A program made the translations under genes and the position numbers. The notes under the pieces were generated by a model. It saw nothing but the letters and a program-made list of their open reading frames with translations, did not search any database and had not been told where the DNA came from. DNA of 52,009 nt from Mycobacterium scrofulaceum (GTDB lineage Bacteria > Actinomycetota > Actinomycetes > Mycobacteriales > Mycobacteriaceae): NCBI RefSeq assembly GCF_002086735.1, contig NZ_MVIJ01000042.1:1-52009 (forward strand), read 5' to 3'. Each line of letters starts with the position of its first letter. Within the stretch, counting starts at the first letter, position 1. Below are positions 1 to 8,251 of the stretch, piece by piece.

Positions 1-14
1 GCTCAAGTCAACAA

Positions 15-74
15 GCGCGCACGTTTACGTGAGGCAACGAATCCGCCTTCGCGCGCATCTTGACGTGAGGCAAC
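15..74. repeat. Pair of 24-bp direct repeats
   Basis: Two units, 15-38 and 51-74, start with GCGCGCA and end with ACGTGAGGCAAC. They differ at a few central bases and are spaced 36 bp apart. They lie just downstream of the pseudouridine synthase stop codon and may continue past the left edge of the window. No function is assigned. They could be part of a longer tandem array. Confidence 0.6.
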
Positions 75-87
75 AGGCGACACGAAG

Positions 88-948
88 TCAGCCCAGCGCG
101 CGGCGGCTGACGAACTCGCGGCGCTCGCCCGTCAGCGGGTCGTCGAACTCGATGCGCCGCGCCAGCAGCCCCAGCGGCGTGCTGAAGTCGTCGGGCGGAA
201 CGTCGACGATGTCGGGGTACAACGGATCCCCGTCGATCGGCACGCCGAGGGAGGCCATGTGCACGCGCAACTGGTGGGTGCGTCCGGTGCGCGGGGTCAG
301 CCGGTACAGGCCGTCCGGGGAGACGAGCTCGACGAGCGTCTCCGCGTTCGGCGTTCCCGGTTCGCAGCCGGCCTGTAAAACCCCGCGCCGCTTGATGATT
401 CGGCTGCGCACCACACGCGGCAACACCAGCGCCGGGTCGACCGCCGCGCGCGCCAGGTACGTCTTGCGCACCAACCCCCGCGAGAACAGCGTCTGGTAGG
501 CGCCGCGCACCTCGCGGCGCGCCGTGAACAGCAGCACGCCGGCGGTCAACCGGTCGAGCCGATGGGCCGGGCTGAGCTCCGGCAGGCCCAGCTCCCGGCG
601 CAGCCGCACCAGCGCCGTCTGCGCGACGTGCCGGCCGCGGGGCATGGTCGCCACAAAGTGCGGCTTGTCGACCACCACGATGTCGGCGTCGCGATGCAGC
701 ACCGGGATGTCGAACGGGACGGGGACCTCTTCGGGCAGTTCGCGATAGAGGTAGACGCTGGCACCGGCGGGCAGCACGGTGGCCTCGTCGACCGGTAAAC
801 CGTCGGCGTCGACCACTTCCCCGGCCAGCACCTTCGACCGCGCGGCGGCGCCGAACCGGGCGGTCAGCTCGGCCAGCACGGGGCCGCCGCGCAGCCGCAC
901 CCGCGCCGGGCCCAGGCCGTCCCGCACCGGAAGTGGCGCGGGCCTCAC
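88..948 (-). CDS. RluA-family pseudouridine synthase (Rv3300c-like)
   Basis: This 286-residue protein should isomerise uridine to pseudouridine in rRNA or tRNA. The N-terminal ~60 residues resemble an S4-type RNA-binding module. The catalytic motif HRLDRLTAG lies at about 129-137, with Asp132 as the predicted nucleophile, and a later RTGRTHQLR segment is typical of the RluA fold. The start is GTG at 948, only 7 bp after the glpD2 stop, so the two are probably co-transcribed. In M. tuberculosis, as I recall, phoY1 sits between these two genes. It is absent here. The RNA target cannot be told from sequence. Confidence 0.88.
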   Translation of the reverse strand: MRPAPLPVRDGLGPARVRLRGGPVLAELTARFGAAARSKVLAGEVVDADGLPVDEATVLPAGASVYLYRELPEEVPVPFDIPVLHRDADIVVVDKPHFVATMPRGRHVAQTALVRLRRELGLPELSPAHRLDRLTAGVLLFTARREVRGAYQTLFSRGLVRKTYLARAAVDPALVLPRVVRSRIIKRRGVLQAGCEPGTPNAETLVELVSPDGLYRLTPRTGRTHQLRVHMASLGVPIDGDPLYPDIVDVPPDDFSTPLGLLARRIEFDDPLTGERREFVSRRALG

Positions 949-955
949 CGCACGC

Positions 956-2710
956 TCAATTCAACGGCACCGGCTCGAGGATCTCGGCGCGCGCCTCCGG
1001 GGCGCTCGCCCGCAGCTCGTCGGCCGACACGTCGTCGGGCTGCGCCTGCGACAGGATCTCGGCCTCCACCCGCGCGGAGTAGTTCGCCACCTCGCGCTCG
1101 ACGTCCGCGGCGCTCCAGCCCAGCACGGGCGCGACCACGTCGGCGACCTCGCGGGCGCAGTCGACACCGCGGTGCGAGTACTCGATGGAGATGCGCATCC
1201 GGCGGGCCAGGATGTCCTCGAGATGCAGCGCCCCCTCGGCCGTCACCGCGTACAGGGCCTCCACCTTCAGGTAGCCCGGCGCCTCCTTGATCGGGCTGAG
1301 CAGATCGGCGTTGCCGGCCGCCAACCCCAGCACGTCGCCGATCATCGAACCGTAGCGGTCCAGCAGGTGGCGCACCCGGTACGGATGCAAACCTTGCAGC
1401 GCCGCAACGTGTTCGGCCTGATTGACCAGTGCGAAGTACCCGTCGGCGCCCAGCAGGCTGACCTTCTCCGTGATGGACGGCGCCACCCGGGCCGGGACGA
1501 ACTGGGCGGCCGCGTCGATCGCGTCGGCGGCCATCACCCGGTAGGTGGTGTACTTGCCGCCCGCGATGGCCACCAGGCCCGGCGCGGGCACCGCCACGGC
1601 GTGCTCGCGGGACAGCTTGGAGGTCTCCTCGCTCTCCCCGGCCAGCAGCGGGCGCAGCCCGGCGTAGACGCCGTCGATGTCGGCGTGGGTCAGCGGGATG
1701 GCCAGCACGGTGTTGACCGTGCGCAGGATGTAGTCGATGTCGGCCTTGGTGGCCGCGGGATGAGCGAGGTCCAGGTCCCAATCGGTGTCGGTGGTGCCGA
1801 TGATCCAGTGGCTGCCCCACGGGATGACGAACATCACCGACTTCTCGGTGCGCAGGATGATGGCGACGTCGCTCACGATGCGGTCGCGCGGCACCACCAC
1901 GTGCACGCCCTTGGAGGCGCGCACCTGAAATCGCCCGCGCTGCTTCGACAATGCCTGAATCTCGTCGGTCCACACCCCGGTCGCGTTGACGACGACGTGG
2001 CCCCGGACCTCGGTGACGGCGCCGTCCTCGGAGTCGCGCACCCGCACGCCGGTCACCCGGTCGCCCTCGCGCAGCATGGCGACCACCTGCGTGGAGGAGC
2101 GCACCACCGCGCCGTAGTGGGCGGCGGTGCGCGCGACGGTCATGGTGTGCCGCGCGTCGTCGACGACGGTGTCGTAGTAGCGGATTCCCCCGATCAACGA
2201 TGTCCGCTTCAAGCCCGGGCTCAACCGCAGTGCACCGGCCCGCGTCAGATGCTTTTGGGCCGGAACCGATTTCGCGCCGCCCATCCGGTCGTAGAGGAAG
2301 ATGCCCGCCGCGACATACGGCCGCTCCCAGACGCGATTGGTCAACGGAAACAGGAACGGCATCGGCTTGACCAGATGCGGCGCCAGCGTGGTCAGCGACA
2401 GCTCCCGCTCGTAGAGCGCCTCGCGCACCAGCCCGAACTCGAGCTGCTCGAGATAGCGCAGCCCGCCGTGGAACATCTTCGACGAGCGGCTGGAGGTGCC
2501 CGACGCGAAATCGCGCGCCTCCACCAGCGCCACCTTGAGCCCGCGGGTGGCAGCGTCGAGCGCGCAGCCCGAGCCCACCACGCCGCCGCCGATGACGACG
2601 ACGTCGAACTGCTCGGTGCCGAGCCGCTCCCAGGCCACCTCGCGGTGCTGCGGTCCCAGCACGGACGCCGGCGAGCCCAACTCGCTGGGCGCGTGGATCG
2701 GATCGGTCAC
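956..2710 (-). CDS. glpD2: Aerobic glycerol-3-phosphate dehydrogenase
   Basis: The enzyme oxidises sn-glycerol 3-phosphate to dihydroxyacetone phosphate at the membrane and passes electrons to quinone. The 584-residue protein has an N-terminal FAD-binding Rossmann motif (VVVIGGGVVGSGCALDAATR, about 35-54) followed by the GTSSRSSKMFHGGLRYL stretch typical of GlpD. A C-terminal helical domain completes the usual family length. The start is GTG at 2710, with an AGGAG Shine-Dalgarno about 7 nt upstream. It is 49 bp downstream of lpdA on the same strand, the same order as Rv3303c-Rv3302c in M. tuberculosis. Both products are flavoproteins feeding or using the quinone pool. Confidence 0.95.
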   Translation of the reverse strand: MTDPIHAPSELGSPASVLGPQHREVAWERLGTEQFDVVVIGGGVVGSGCALDAATRGLKVALVEARDFASGTSSRSSKMFHGGLRYLEQLEFGLVREALYERELSLTTLAPHLVKPMPFLFPLTNRVWERPYVAAGIFLYDRMGGAKSVPAQKHLTRAGALRLSPGLKRTSLIGGIRYYDTVVDDARHTMTVARTAAHYGAVVRSSTQVVAMLREGDRVTGVRVRDSEDGAVTEVRGHVVVNATGVWTDEIQALSKQRGRFQVRASKGVHVVVPRDRIVSDVAIILRTEKSVMFVIPWGSHWIIGTTDTDWDLDLAHPAATKADIDYILRTVNTVLAIPLTHADIDGVYAGLRPLLAGESEETSKLSREHAVAVPAPGLVAIAGGKYTTYRVMAADAIDAAAQFVPARVAPSITEKVSLLGADGYFALVNQAEHVAALQGLHPYRVRHLLDRYGSMIGDVLGLAAGNADLLSPIKEAPGYLKVEALYAVTAEGALHLEDILARRMRISIEYSHRGVDCAREVADVVAPVLGWSAADVEREVANYSARVEAEILSQAQPDDVSADELRASAPEARAEILEPVPLN

Positions 2711-2759
2711 CGGGAAACTCCTGTCGGTTACTCGCCAGTAGGACGGTGTCGAACCAAGG

Positions 2760-4190
2760 CTAGTCCAGATCGTCGTGCGCCATCAGCCGACGAGCGGCCT
2801 CGGTGATCGACCCGGACAACGACGGGTAAACGGCGAGCGTCTGCGCCAGCTCGTTGACGGTGATGCGGTTCTGCACGGCCACCGCGATCGGCAGGATCAG
2901 CTCCGAGGCGATCGGGGCCACCACCACGCCACCGATCACCACGCCGGTGGACTTGCGGCAGAACATCTTCACGAAGCCCTGCTGCAGCCCCGACATCTTG
3001 GCCCGCGCGTTGGTGCGCAACGGCAGCATGATGGTGCGGGCCGACACCGAACCGTCGTCGATCATCGTCTGCGGCACGCCGACGGCCGCGATCTCGGGCC
3101 TGGTGAACACCGTCGCCGCCACCGTGCGCAGCCGGATCGGGCTGACGCCCTCGCCCAGCGCGTGGTACATCGCGATCCGGCCCTGCATGGCGGCCACCGA
3201 GGCCAGCGGCAGCAGTCCGGTGCAGTCGCCGGCGGCGTAGATGCCGGCCACCGAGGTCCGCGACACCCGGTCCACGGTCAGGTAGCCGCCGCGGCCGAGC
3301 TCGATGCCGACGCGGTCCAGGCCCAGGCCGCCGGTGTTGGGCACCGACCCGATGGTCATCAGGGCGTGGCTGCCCGCCACGGTGCGCCCGTCGGCCAGGG
3401 TGACCAGCACGCCGTCGTCGGTGCGGGTGACGGACTGGGCGCGGGCGTTCTTGACCAGCGCGACGCCGCGCTCGGAGAACGCCTCCTCGAGGACCAGCGC
3501 GGCGTCGGCGTCCTCGTAGGGCAGCACGCGGTCCCGGCTGGCCACCACCGTCACCGGCACGCCCAGCTCGGTGTAGGCGTGCACGAACTCGGCGCCGGTG
3601 ACGCCGGAGCCCACCACGATCAGGTGCTCGGGCAGCGCCTCCAGGTTGTAGAGCTGCCGCCACGTCAGGATGCGTTCGCCGTCGGGCTGGGCCGACGGCA
3701 GGACGCGCGGGCTGGCGCCCGTCGCGATGAGCACCACGTCGGCCTCGTGCTCGCTGGTGACGGGGCCGTCGGGCCCCGGATCGGAATGGGTGGCCCTGAC
3801 GCGGTGGCAGGCCAGCCCGGGCGTGGGGTCGATCAGCTCGCCGCGGCCGGCGACAACGTGCACGCCCATGGTGAGCAGCTGATCGGTGATATCGGCCGAC
3901 TGCTCGGTGGCGAGTTGCTTCACCCGGGCATGAATCTGCGGCAGGGAGATCTTGGCATCGTCGATGTCGATGTCGAACCCCAGCCGCGGGGCCCGGCGCA
4001 ACTCGGTGCGCAGCCAGGTCGAGGCGATGAACGTCTTGGACGGCACGCAGTCGTCCAGTACCGCCGCCCCGCCGATCCCTTCGGAGTCGATGACGGTGAC
4101 GTGCGTGCTGTCGGGGTGGGAGGTGGCGGCCACCAGCGCGGCTTCGTAACCGGCCGGGCCGCCACCGAGGATCACGATGCGGGTCGCCAC
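2760..4190 (-). CDS. lpdA: LpdA, flavoprotein NAD(P)H:quinone reductase lacking the redox disulfide
   Basis: This 476-residue protein has the disulfide-reductase fold: an FAD motif at the N-terminus (VILGGGPAGYEAA), a central NAD(P) motif (VVGSGVTGAEFVHAY) and a C-terminal dimerisation domain. The active-site segment reads GGAAVLDDCVPSK, so the second cysteine (Cys48) is kept but the first is replaced by Ala43. It therefore cannot be a classical lipoamide dehydrogenase. M. tuberculosis LpdA (Rv3303c) has the same change and is known as a quinone reductase. GTG start at 4190 with a -10-like TAGGTT exactly 6 nt upstream and no Shine-Dalgarno, so the mRNA is probably leaderless. Confidence 0.93.
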   Translation of the reverse strand: MATRIVILGGGPAGYEAALVAATSHPDSTHVTVIDSEGIGGAAVLDDCVPSKTFIASTWLRTELRRAPRLGFDIDIDDAKISLPQIHARVKQLATEQSADITDQLLTMGVHVVAGRGELIDPTPGLACHRVRATHSDPGPDGPVTSEHEADVVLIATGASPRVLPSAQPDGERILTWRQLYNLEALPEHLIVVGSGVTGAEFVHAYTELGVPVTVVASRDRVLPYEDADAALVLEEAFSERGVALVKNARAQSVTRTDDGVLVTLADGRTVAGSHALMTIGSVPNTGGLGLDRVGIELGRGGYLTVDRVSRTSVAGIYAAGDCTGLLPLASVAAMQGRIAMYHALGEGVSPIRLRTVAATVFTRPEIAAVGVPQTMIDDGSVSARTIMLPLRTNARAKMSGLQQGFVKMFCRKSTGVVIGGVVVAPIASELILPIAVAVQNRITVNELAQTLAVYPSLSGSITEAARRLMAHDDLD

Positions 4191-4196
4191 AGCCCC

Positions 4197-4202
4197 AACC
4201 TA
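4197..4202 (-). promoter_or_regulatory. -10 element of lpdA, leaderless
   Basis: TAGGTT on the minus strand, 6 nt before the GTG of lpdA, places the transcription start at or next to the start codon. Confidence 0.55.
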
Positions 4203-4270
4203 GCGGGGGCACCCGCCGTCCCGCAGCGCGGCGAGTCCCGCGGGAGAAGACCACTCGCACGTGTGACGTC

Positions 4271-4276
4271 TAAGCT
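4271..4276 (+). promoter_or_regulatory. -10 element of the cyclotransferase gene, leaderless
   Basis: TAAGCT lies 6 nt before the GTG at 4283. It is the divergent partner of the lpdA -10 across a 92-bp intergenic region. Confidence 0.6.
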
Positions 4277-4282
4277 TTCCCC

Positions 4283-4762
4283 GTGCCGCTCTACGCCGCC
4301 TACGGGTCGAACATGGATCCTGAGCAGATGCTCAAGCGGGCACCCCATTCGCCGATGGCCGGAACGGGCTGGTTGCACGGCTGGCGCCTGACGTTCGGGG
4401 GCGAGGACATCGGCTGGGAAGGCGCCCTGGCCACCGTCGTGGAGGATCCCAATTCCAAGGTGTTCGTCGTCCTCTACGACATGACCCCGGCCGACGAGAA
4501 CAACCTGGACCGGTGGGAGGGCTCGGAGTTCGGGGTGCACAAGAAGATCCGCTGCCGGGTGGAGCGCATCTCGTCGGACACCAGCACCGACCCCGTGCTG
4601 GCGTGGCTCTACGTGCTCGACGCCTGGGAGGGTGGCCTGCCGTCGGCGAGGTACCTGGGCGTGATGGCCGATGCCGCCGAAATCGCCGGTGCCCCAGCAG
4701 ATTACGTGCACAACCTGCGCACTCGGCCGGCCCACAACATCGGCCCGGGCACCGGCTCGTAG
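4283..4762 (+). CDS. Gamma-glutamylcyclotransferase-fold protein (Rv3304-like)
   Basis: This 159-residue cytosolic protein has the N-terminal signature LYAAYGSNMDPEQM of the AIG2/GGCT fold, in which the YGSN loop binds a gamma-glutamyl-type substrate. A later conserved acidic residue in the DRWEG region is the likely general acid/base. The substrate is unknown. It is transcribed divergently from lpdA, as in M. tuberculosis, and the GTG start is directly preceded by a -10 element, implying a leaderless transcript. It ends 14 bp before the left inverted repeat of the following DUF559 unit. Confidence 0.8.
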   Translation: MPLYAAYGSNMDPEQMLKRAPHSPMAGTGWLHGWRLTFGGEDIGWEGALATVVEDPNSKVFVVLYDMTPADENNLDRWEGSEFGVHKKIRCRVERISSDTSTDPVLAWLYVLDAWEGGLPSARYLGVMADAAEIAGAPADYVHNLRTRPAHNIGPGTGS

Positions 4763-4776
4763 GGCCCTCCCGCTTG

Positions 4777-4811
4777 CCCGCGAGCGCGCGTGTCTGCACG
4801 GCGACACGCCG
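4777..4811 (+). repeat. Left arm of a 35-bp inverted repeat pair
   Basis: This segment matches the reverse complement of 5808-5842 at 31 of 35 positions. Shared blocks are CCCGCGAGCG and ACGGCGACACGCCG. Each arm can also fold on itself (GCGTGTC at 4788-4794 with GACACGC at 4803-4809), so this copy may act as a terminator between the convergent genes. Confidence 0.75.
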
Positions 4812-4846
4812 CTTCAGCCGGCATTTTGCGGACTCTCGCGACGAGC

Positions 4847-5764
4847 TCAAGCCGCCCGGCCGCGTTTCAATCGCATCTCGAGCCGCCGGACGAGTTCCAC
4901 CCGCCGGTATCTGACATCCCCGGCCACGATCGGCACGACCACCCACCCGAGGTCTTGCAGCGCCGCGCTCCGGCGGCGATCCCGCAGGAATGCCTCGGGC
5001 CCGCTGTGCCAGTCGACACCGTCGTACTCTGCGCCGACGCGCAGCTCGGGCCAGGCGAAGTCGAGCCGCCAGGTGTAGCCCTGCAGGTCGGTCACCTGGT
5101 ACTGCAGGACCGGTGGCGGCAACCCGCCGTCGATCATGACCAGCCGCGCCTCACTCTCCATCGGTGACTCGGCCAGCGGCGAGGCCAGACCGAGTAACTC
5201 GCGTACGGTCACGACGCCGCGCCGTCCTGCTTGCCGGTTGAGCGCCTGCCGCAGGTCAGCCAAGCCGGATGTGCCGCTGCGCAGGGCGGCGTCCAGCGTT
5301 GCCAACGCCCTTGGTCGAGGCAGCCCGCGGGCCACCTCGATGGCCGTCCACGCGGGCGTGGTGACGGGCCGGTCGGCGACCACGCTCAACGGCGCGCCCG
5401 CCCGCCGGTGCACGACCAGCCCGTCGGCTGATCGGAGGCGACGGCCGCGAGGATTGAGCACGTGCAAATCGGTTGTCGCCTCCGTGTCGAAACCGTGGAC
5501 CGCCGCGGCTGTACCCATGCAAGCTGCGACACTCGTGCCGGTCGCCAGGTCAAGCCCGCGAAGTTGCAAGGCAGTTGTGAGTCGGCCCCGGCCGTAGATG
5601 CCATGCCAAACCTTTTGTAGGGCATCGGCATTCACGTGCGCCTCCAGGCCGCGGCGGGTAACGAACCGCAGGGCCTGGGCGGATGTGACGACCCCGCCCT
5701 GCGCGTCGAGCAGCCTGCTGAGCTCTGGGTGCATGCCGGCCATGCTGGGCGTGTGAAGCGGCAC
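4847..5764 (-). CDS. AbiEi-like N-terminal domain plus DUF559 (Vsr-like) nuclease-fold protein
   Basis: A 305-residue protein of an actinobacterial family that pairs an N-terminal winged-helix domain resembling AbiEi antitoxins (about 5-60, with the LLDAQGGVVTSAQAL pattern) with a C-terminal DUF559 domain of the Vsr/PD-(D/E)XK fold. Candidate catalytic residues lie in SEARLV, RLDFAWPELRVGAEYDG and the final RRSAALQDLGW segment. The GTG start at 5764 is chosen because AGGGTGA lies 7 nt upstream; ATGs at 5743 and 5734 are alternatives. I know of no counterpart at this place in M. tuberculosis. It is bracketed by 35-bp inverted repeats. The function is unknown; no partner toxin is adjacent. Confidence 0.75.
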   Translation of the reverse strand: MPLHTPSMAGMHPELSRLLDAQGGVVTSAQALRFVTRRGLEAHVNADALQKVWHGIYGRGRLTTALQLRGLDLATGTSVAACMGTAAAVHGFDTEATTDLHVLNPRGRRLRSADGLVVHRRAGAPLSVVADRPVTTPAWTAIEVARGLPRPRALATLDAALRSGTSGLADLRQALNRQAGRRGVVTVRELLGLASPLAESPMESEARLVMIDGGLPPPVLQYQVTDLQGYTWRLDFAWPELRVGAEYDGVDWHSGPEAFLRDRRRSAALQDLGWVVVPIVAGDVRYRRVELVRRLEMRLKRGRAA

Positions 5765-5807
5765 CGACAATTCACCCTGCCGAGCGTCCGCAAGTTGCCA
5801 CGTTCAA

Positions 5808-5842
5808 CGGCGTGTCGCCGTACAAACACGGTCGCTCGCGGG
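5808..5842 (-). repeat. Right arm of the 35-bp inverted repeat pair
   Basis: The inverted partner of 4777-4811. It lies 44 bp upstream of the DUF559 gene start and 2 bp from the amiA1 stop, so it occupies the DUF559 promoter region. Confidence 0.75.
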
Positions 5843-5844
5843 TC

Positions 5845-7023
5845 CTAGGACGCCGAGAACGCGGCCGACTGCTCCACGATGTTGACCATCACGCGCAGGC
5901 CGATCCCCAGGGCCCGCTCGTCGAGGTCGAACGTCGGCTGGTGCAAATCCAGTTGCGGCCCCTCGCCCGACCAGACGCCCAGCCGCGCCATCGCGCCGGG
6001 AATCTCCTCGAGGTACCAGGAGAAGTCCTCACCCCCACCGGACTGGCGGGTGTCGGCCAGCGCGTCCGGGCCGATCGCCTCGATCGCGTGGGTCATGATG
6101 CGCGTCGACACGTCCTCGTTGACCACCGGCGGCACGCCGCGCCGGTATTGCAGCGTGTGCTCGATGCCCAGCGGCGCGAGCAGCGCCGACACCGTCTCGC
6201 GGATGATCTCCTCGAGGCCCACCCAGGTCTGCCGGCTCGCCGTGCGGACGGTGCCGCCCAGCACGCCGGTCTGCGGGATGGCGTTGGCGGCCACCCCGGC
6301 GTTGACCGCGCCCCACACCAGCACCGTGCCGTTGCGCGGGTCGATGCGCCGGGACAGCACCCCCGGCAGCCCGGTGATCAGCGTGCCGAGCCCGTAGACC
6401 AGGTCGGCGGTCAGGTGCGGACGGGAGGTGTGCCCGCCCGGCGAATGCAAGGTGATCTCGATCTGGTCGGCCGCCGAGGTGATGGGGCCGTGCCGGACCG
6501 CGACCTGGCCGACCTGCAGCCGCGGGTCGCAGTGCAGGGCGAAGATGCGCGCCACCCCGCCGATCGCGCCGGCGGCGATCGCGTCGATCGCGCCGCCGGG
6601 CATCAGCTCCTCGGCCGCCTGGAAGATCAGCCGCACCCCGACGGGCAGCTCCGGCACAGACGCCAGGGTCAGTGCGGTGCCGAGCAGGATCGCGGTGTGC
6701 GCGTCGTGGCCGCACGCGTGCGCGACGTTGGGCATGGTGGACGTGTACGGCGCGCCGGTCCGCTCGGCCATCGGCAGGGCGTCCATGTCGGCCCGCAGCG
6801 CGATCCTCGGCTCGTGTTCGGGACCGAGGTCGCAGACCAGTCCCGTCCCGCCGGGCAACACCTTCGGGTTGAGCCCCGCGTCGGCCAACCGCTCGGCGAC
6901 GAACTGGGTGGTGGCGTACTCCTGGCGGCCCAGCTCGGGATAGCGATGGATGTGCCGGCGCCACTCGACCAGGTCGTCGTGGTGGGCGGCCAGCCAGGAG
7001 GTGGCGGCGTCGGCGAGGCTCAT
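5845..7023 (-). CDS. amiA1: M20-family amidohydrolase
   Basis: This 392-residue metallo-amidohydrolase (IAA-amino acid hydrolase/carboxypeptidase type) should remove acyl or amino groups from N-acyl amino acids or peptides. Metal-binding motifs include LRADMDALPM and HACGHDAHTAILLG, then FQAAEE with the catalytic glutamate. A dimerisation domain follows (SPGGHTSRPH), and SGGGEDFSWY closes the metal site near the C-terminus. The ATG at 7023 overlaps the amiB1 stop (ATGA), so the two are translationally coupled. It corresponds to Rv3305c. The natural substrate is unknown. Confidence 0.92.
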   Translation of the reverse strand: MSLADAATSWLAAHHDDLVEWRRHIHRYPELGRQEYATTQFVAERLADAGLNPKVLPGGTGLVCDLGPEHEPRIALRADMDALPMAERTGAPYTSTMPNVAHACGHDAHTAILLGTALTLASVPELPVGVRLIFQAAEELMPGGAIDAIAAGAIGGVARIFALHCDPRLQVGQVAVRHGPITSAADQIEITLHSPGGHTSRPHLTADLVYGLGTLITGLPGVLSRRIDPRNGTVLVWGAVNAGVAANAIPQTGVLGGTVRTASRQTWVGLEEIIRETVSALLAPLGIEHTLQYRRGVPPVVNEDVSTRIMTHAIEAIGPDALADTRQSGGGEDFSWYLEEIPGAMARLGVWSGEGPQLDLHQPTFDLDERALGIGLRVMVNIVEQSAAFSAS

Positions 7024-8216
7024 GCGTGCGCCCCGCGCAGCTCCCGGGCCGCCAGCACGCGGTCGCGTTCGGCAGGCGTCTGGGCCAGCTGAACCACGGT
7101 GCGGGCCAACATGATTGCACCCTCGATGACGGCGCGGTCGCCGCTGGGGCCGGCGGCGGCGTCGGCGAACGCGCGCTGATGCACCGTGGCGCCGCCGGCC
7201 TCGACCCCGACGATCGGGTGGATTCCCGGCAGCACCTGGGTCACGTTGCCCATGTCGGTGCTGCCCATGGGCAGCGCGGCCTCGAACTCGCGGGCCACCG
7301 GCTCGCGCCCGATCCGGCGCATCTCCTCGCGGAAGACGTCGGCCAGCCATTCGTCGGGTGTGAGTTCGTCGTACGGGGGCGCCGGGGTGTCGATGTCGTA
7401 TTCGCACCCGGTGGCCAGCGCGCCCGCGGCGAAGCACGCGTACATCCTGCCCTCCAACTGTCTCAGCGAATCCGACTCGACCGCCCGCATCGCATACTGC
7501 AGCGTCGCGTGCCCGGGGATGACGTTGACCGCCTGGCCGCCGTCGGTGACGATCCCGTGCACCAGCTGGCCCGGGGCCAGCTGCTGGCGCAACACCCCGA
7601 CGGCCACCTGCGCGACGGTCACCGCGTCGGCGGCATTGATCCCCAGATGCGGCGCGACGGCGGCATGGGATTCCCTGCCACGGTAGTGCACGATCGCTTC
7701 CGACAGCGCCAGCGAGCGGGCCGCGGCGATGTCGGCCGGCCCGGGATGCAGCATCACCGCCGCCGCGACGTCGTCGAACACCCCGGCCTTCAGCAGCAGC
7801 GCCTTGCCGCCGCCCGCCTCCTCGGCGGGGGTGCCGATCAGCGCCACCCGCAGGCCCAGCTCGTCGGCCACCTCGGCCAGCGCCAGGGCGGTGCCCACCG
7901 CCGACGCGGCGATGATGTTGTGCCCGCAGGCGTGGCCGATCTCGGGCAGCGCGTCGTATTCGGCGCACACCCCGACGGTCAGCGGCCCGCTGCCGAAGTC
8001 CGCACGGAAGGCGGTGTCCAGGCCACCGGCGGATGCGGTGAGGGAGAAGCCGCGTTCGGCGACCAGCGCCTGGGCCTTGGCGCAGCTGCGGTGCTCGGCG
8101 AACGCCAGCTCGGGCTCGGCATGTATCGCGTGGGATAGCTCAACCAGGTCGGGGCCGCGTCGCCGCACGACATCCTCGACCGTGTCTGAGAGGTTGTCCG
8201 ATGCGGTGGGGGGCAT
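7020..8216 (-). CDS. amiB1: M20-family amidohydrolase
   Basis: This 398-residue paralogue of amiA1 belongs to the M20D type related to AbgB and p-aminobenzoyl-glutamate hydrolases. Motifs seen are VCAEYDALPEIGHACGHNII (metal ligands), GTPAEEAGGGK (catalytic glutamate), ESHAAVAPHLGINAADA (dimerisation domain) and GSTDMGNV. It is the first gene of the amiB1-amiA1 pair, with stop and start overlapping by 4 nt. A weak -10 (GATACT on the minus strand, 8228-8223) lies 6 nt before the ATG, so a leaderless transcript is possible. It corresponds to Rv3306c. Confidence 0.92.
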   Translation of the reverse strand: MPPTASDNLSDTVEDVVRRRGPDLVELSHAIHAEPELAFAEHRSCAKAQALVAERGFSLTASAGGLDTAFRADFGSGPLTVGVCAEYDALPEIGHACGHNIIAASAVGTALALAEVADELGLRVALIGTPAEEAGGGKALLLKAGVFDDVAAAVMLHPGPADIAAARSLALSEAIVHYRGRESHAAVAPHLGINAADAVTVAQVAVGVLRQQLAPGQLVHGIVTDGGQAVNVIPGHATLQYAMRAVESDSLRQLEGRMYACFAAGALATGCEYDIDTPAPPYDELTPDEWLADVFREEMRRIGREPVAREFEAALPMGSTDMGNVTQVLPGIHPIVGVEAGGATVHQRAFADAAAGPSGDRAVIEGAIMLARTVVQLAQTPAERDRVLAARELRGAHA

Positions 8217-8251
8217 TCTCGCAGTATCCCACCGCGCCGTCGGGCCCCGGG

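Noticed and set aside
779..2806. Very long open frames antisense to glpD2, lpdA and other genes
   Set aside because: They mirror real genes, lack family motifs, and come from the high GC content, which makes stop codons rare in opposite frames.
4777..5842. Classical insertion sequence around the DUF559 gene
   Set aside because: No transposase motif is present, and no target-site duplication is visible outside the inverted repeats.
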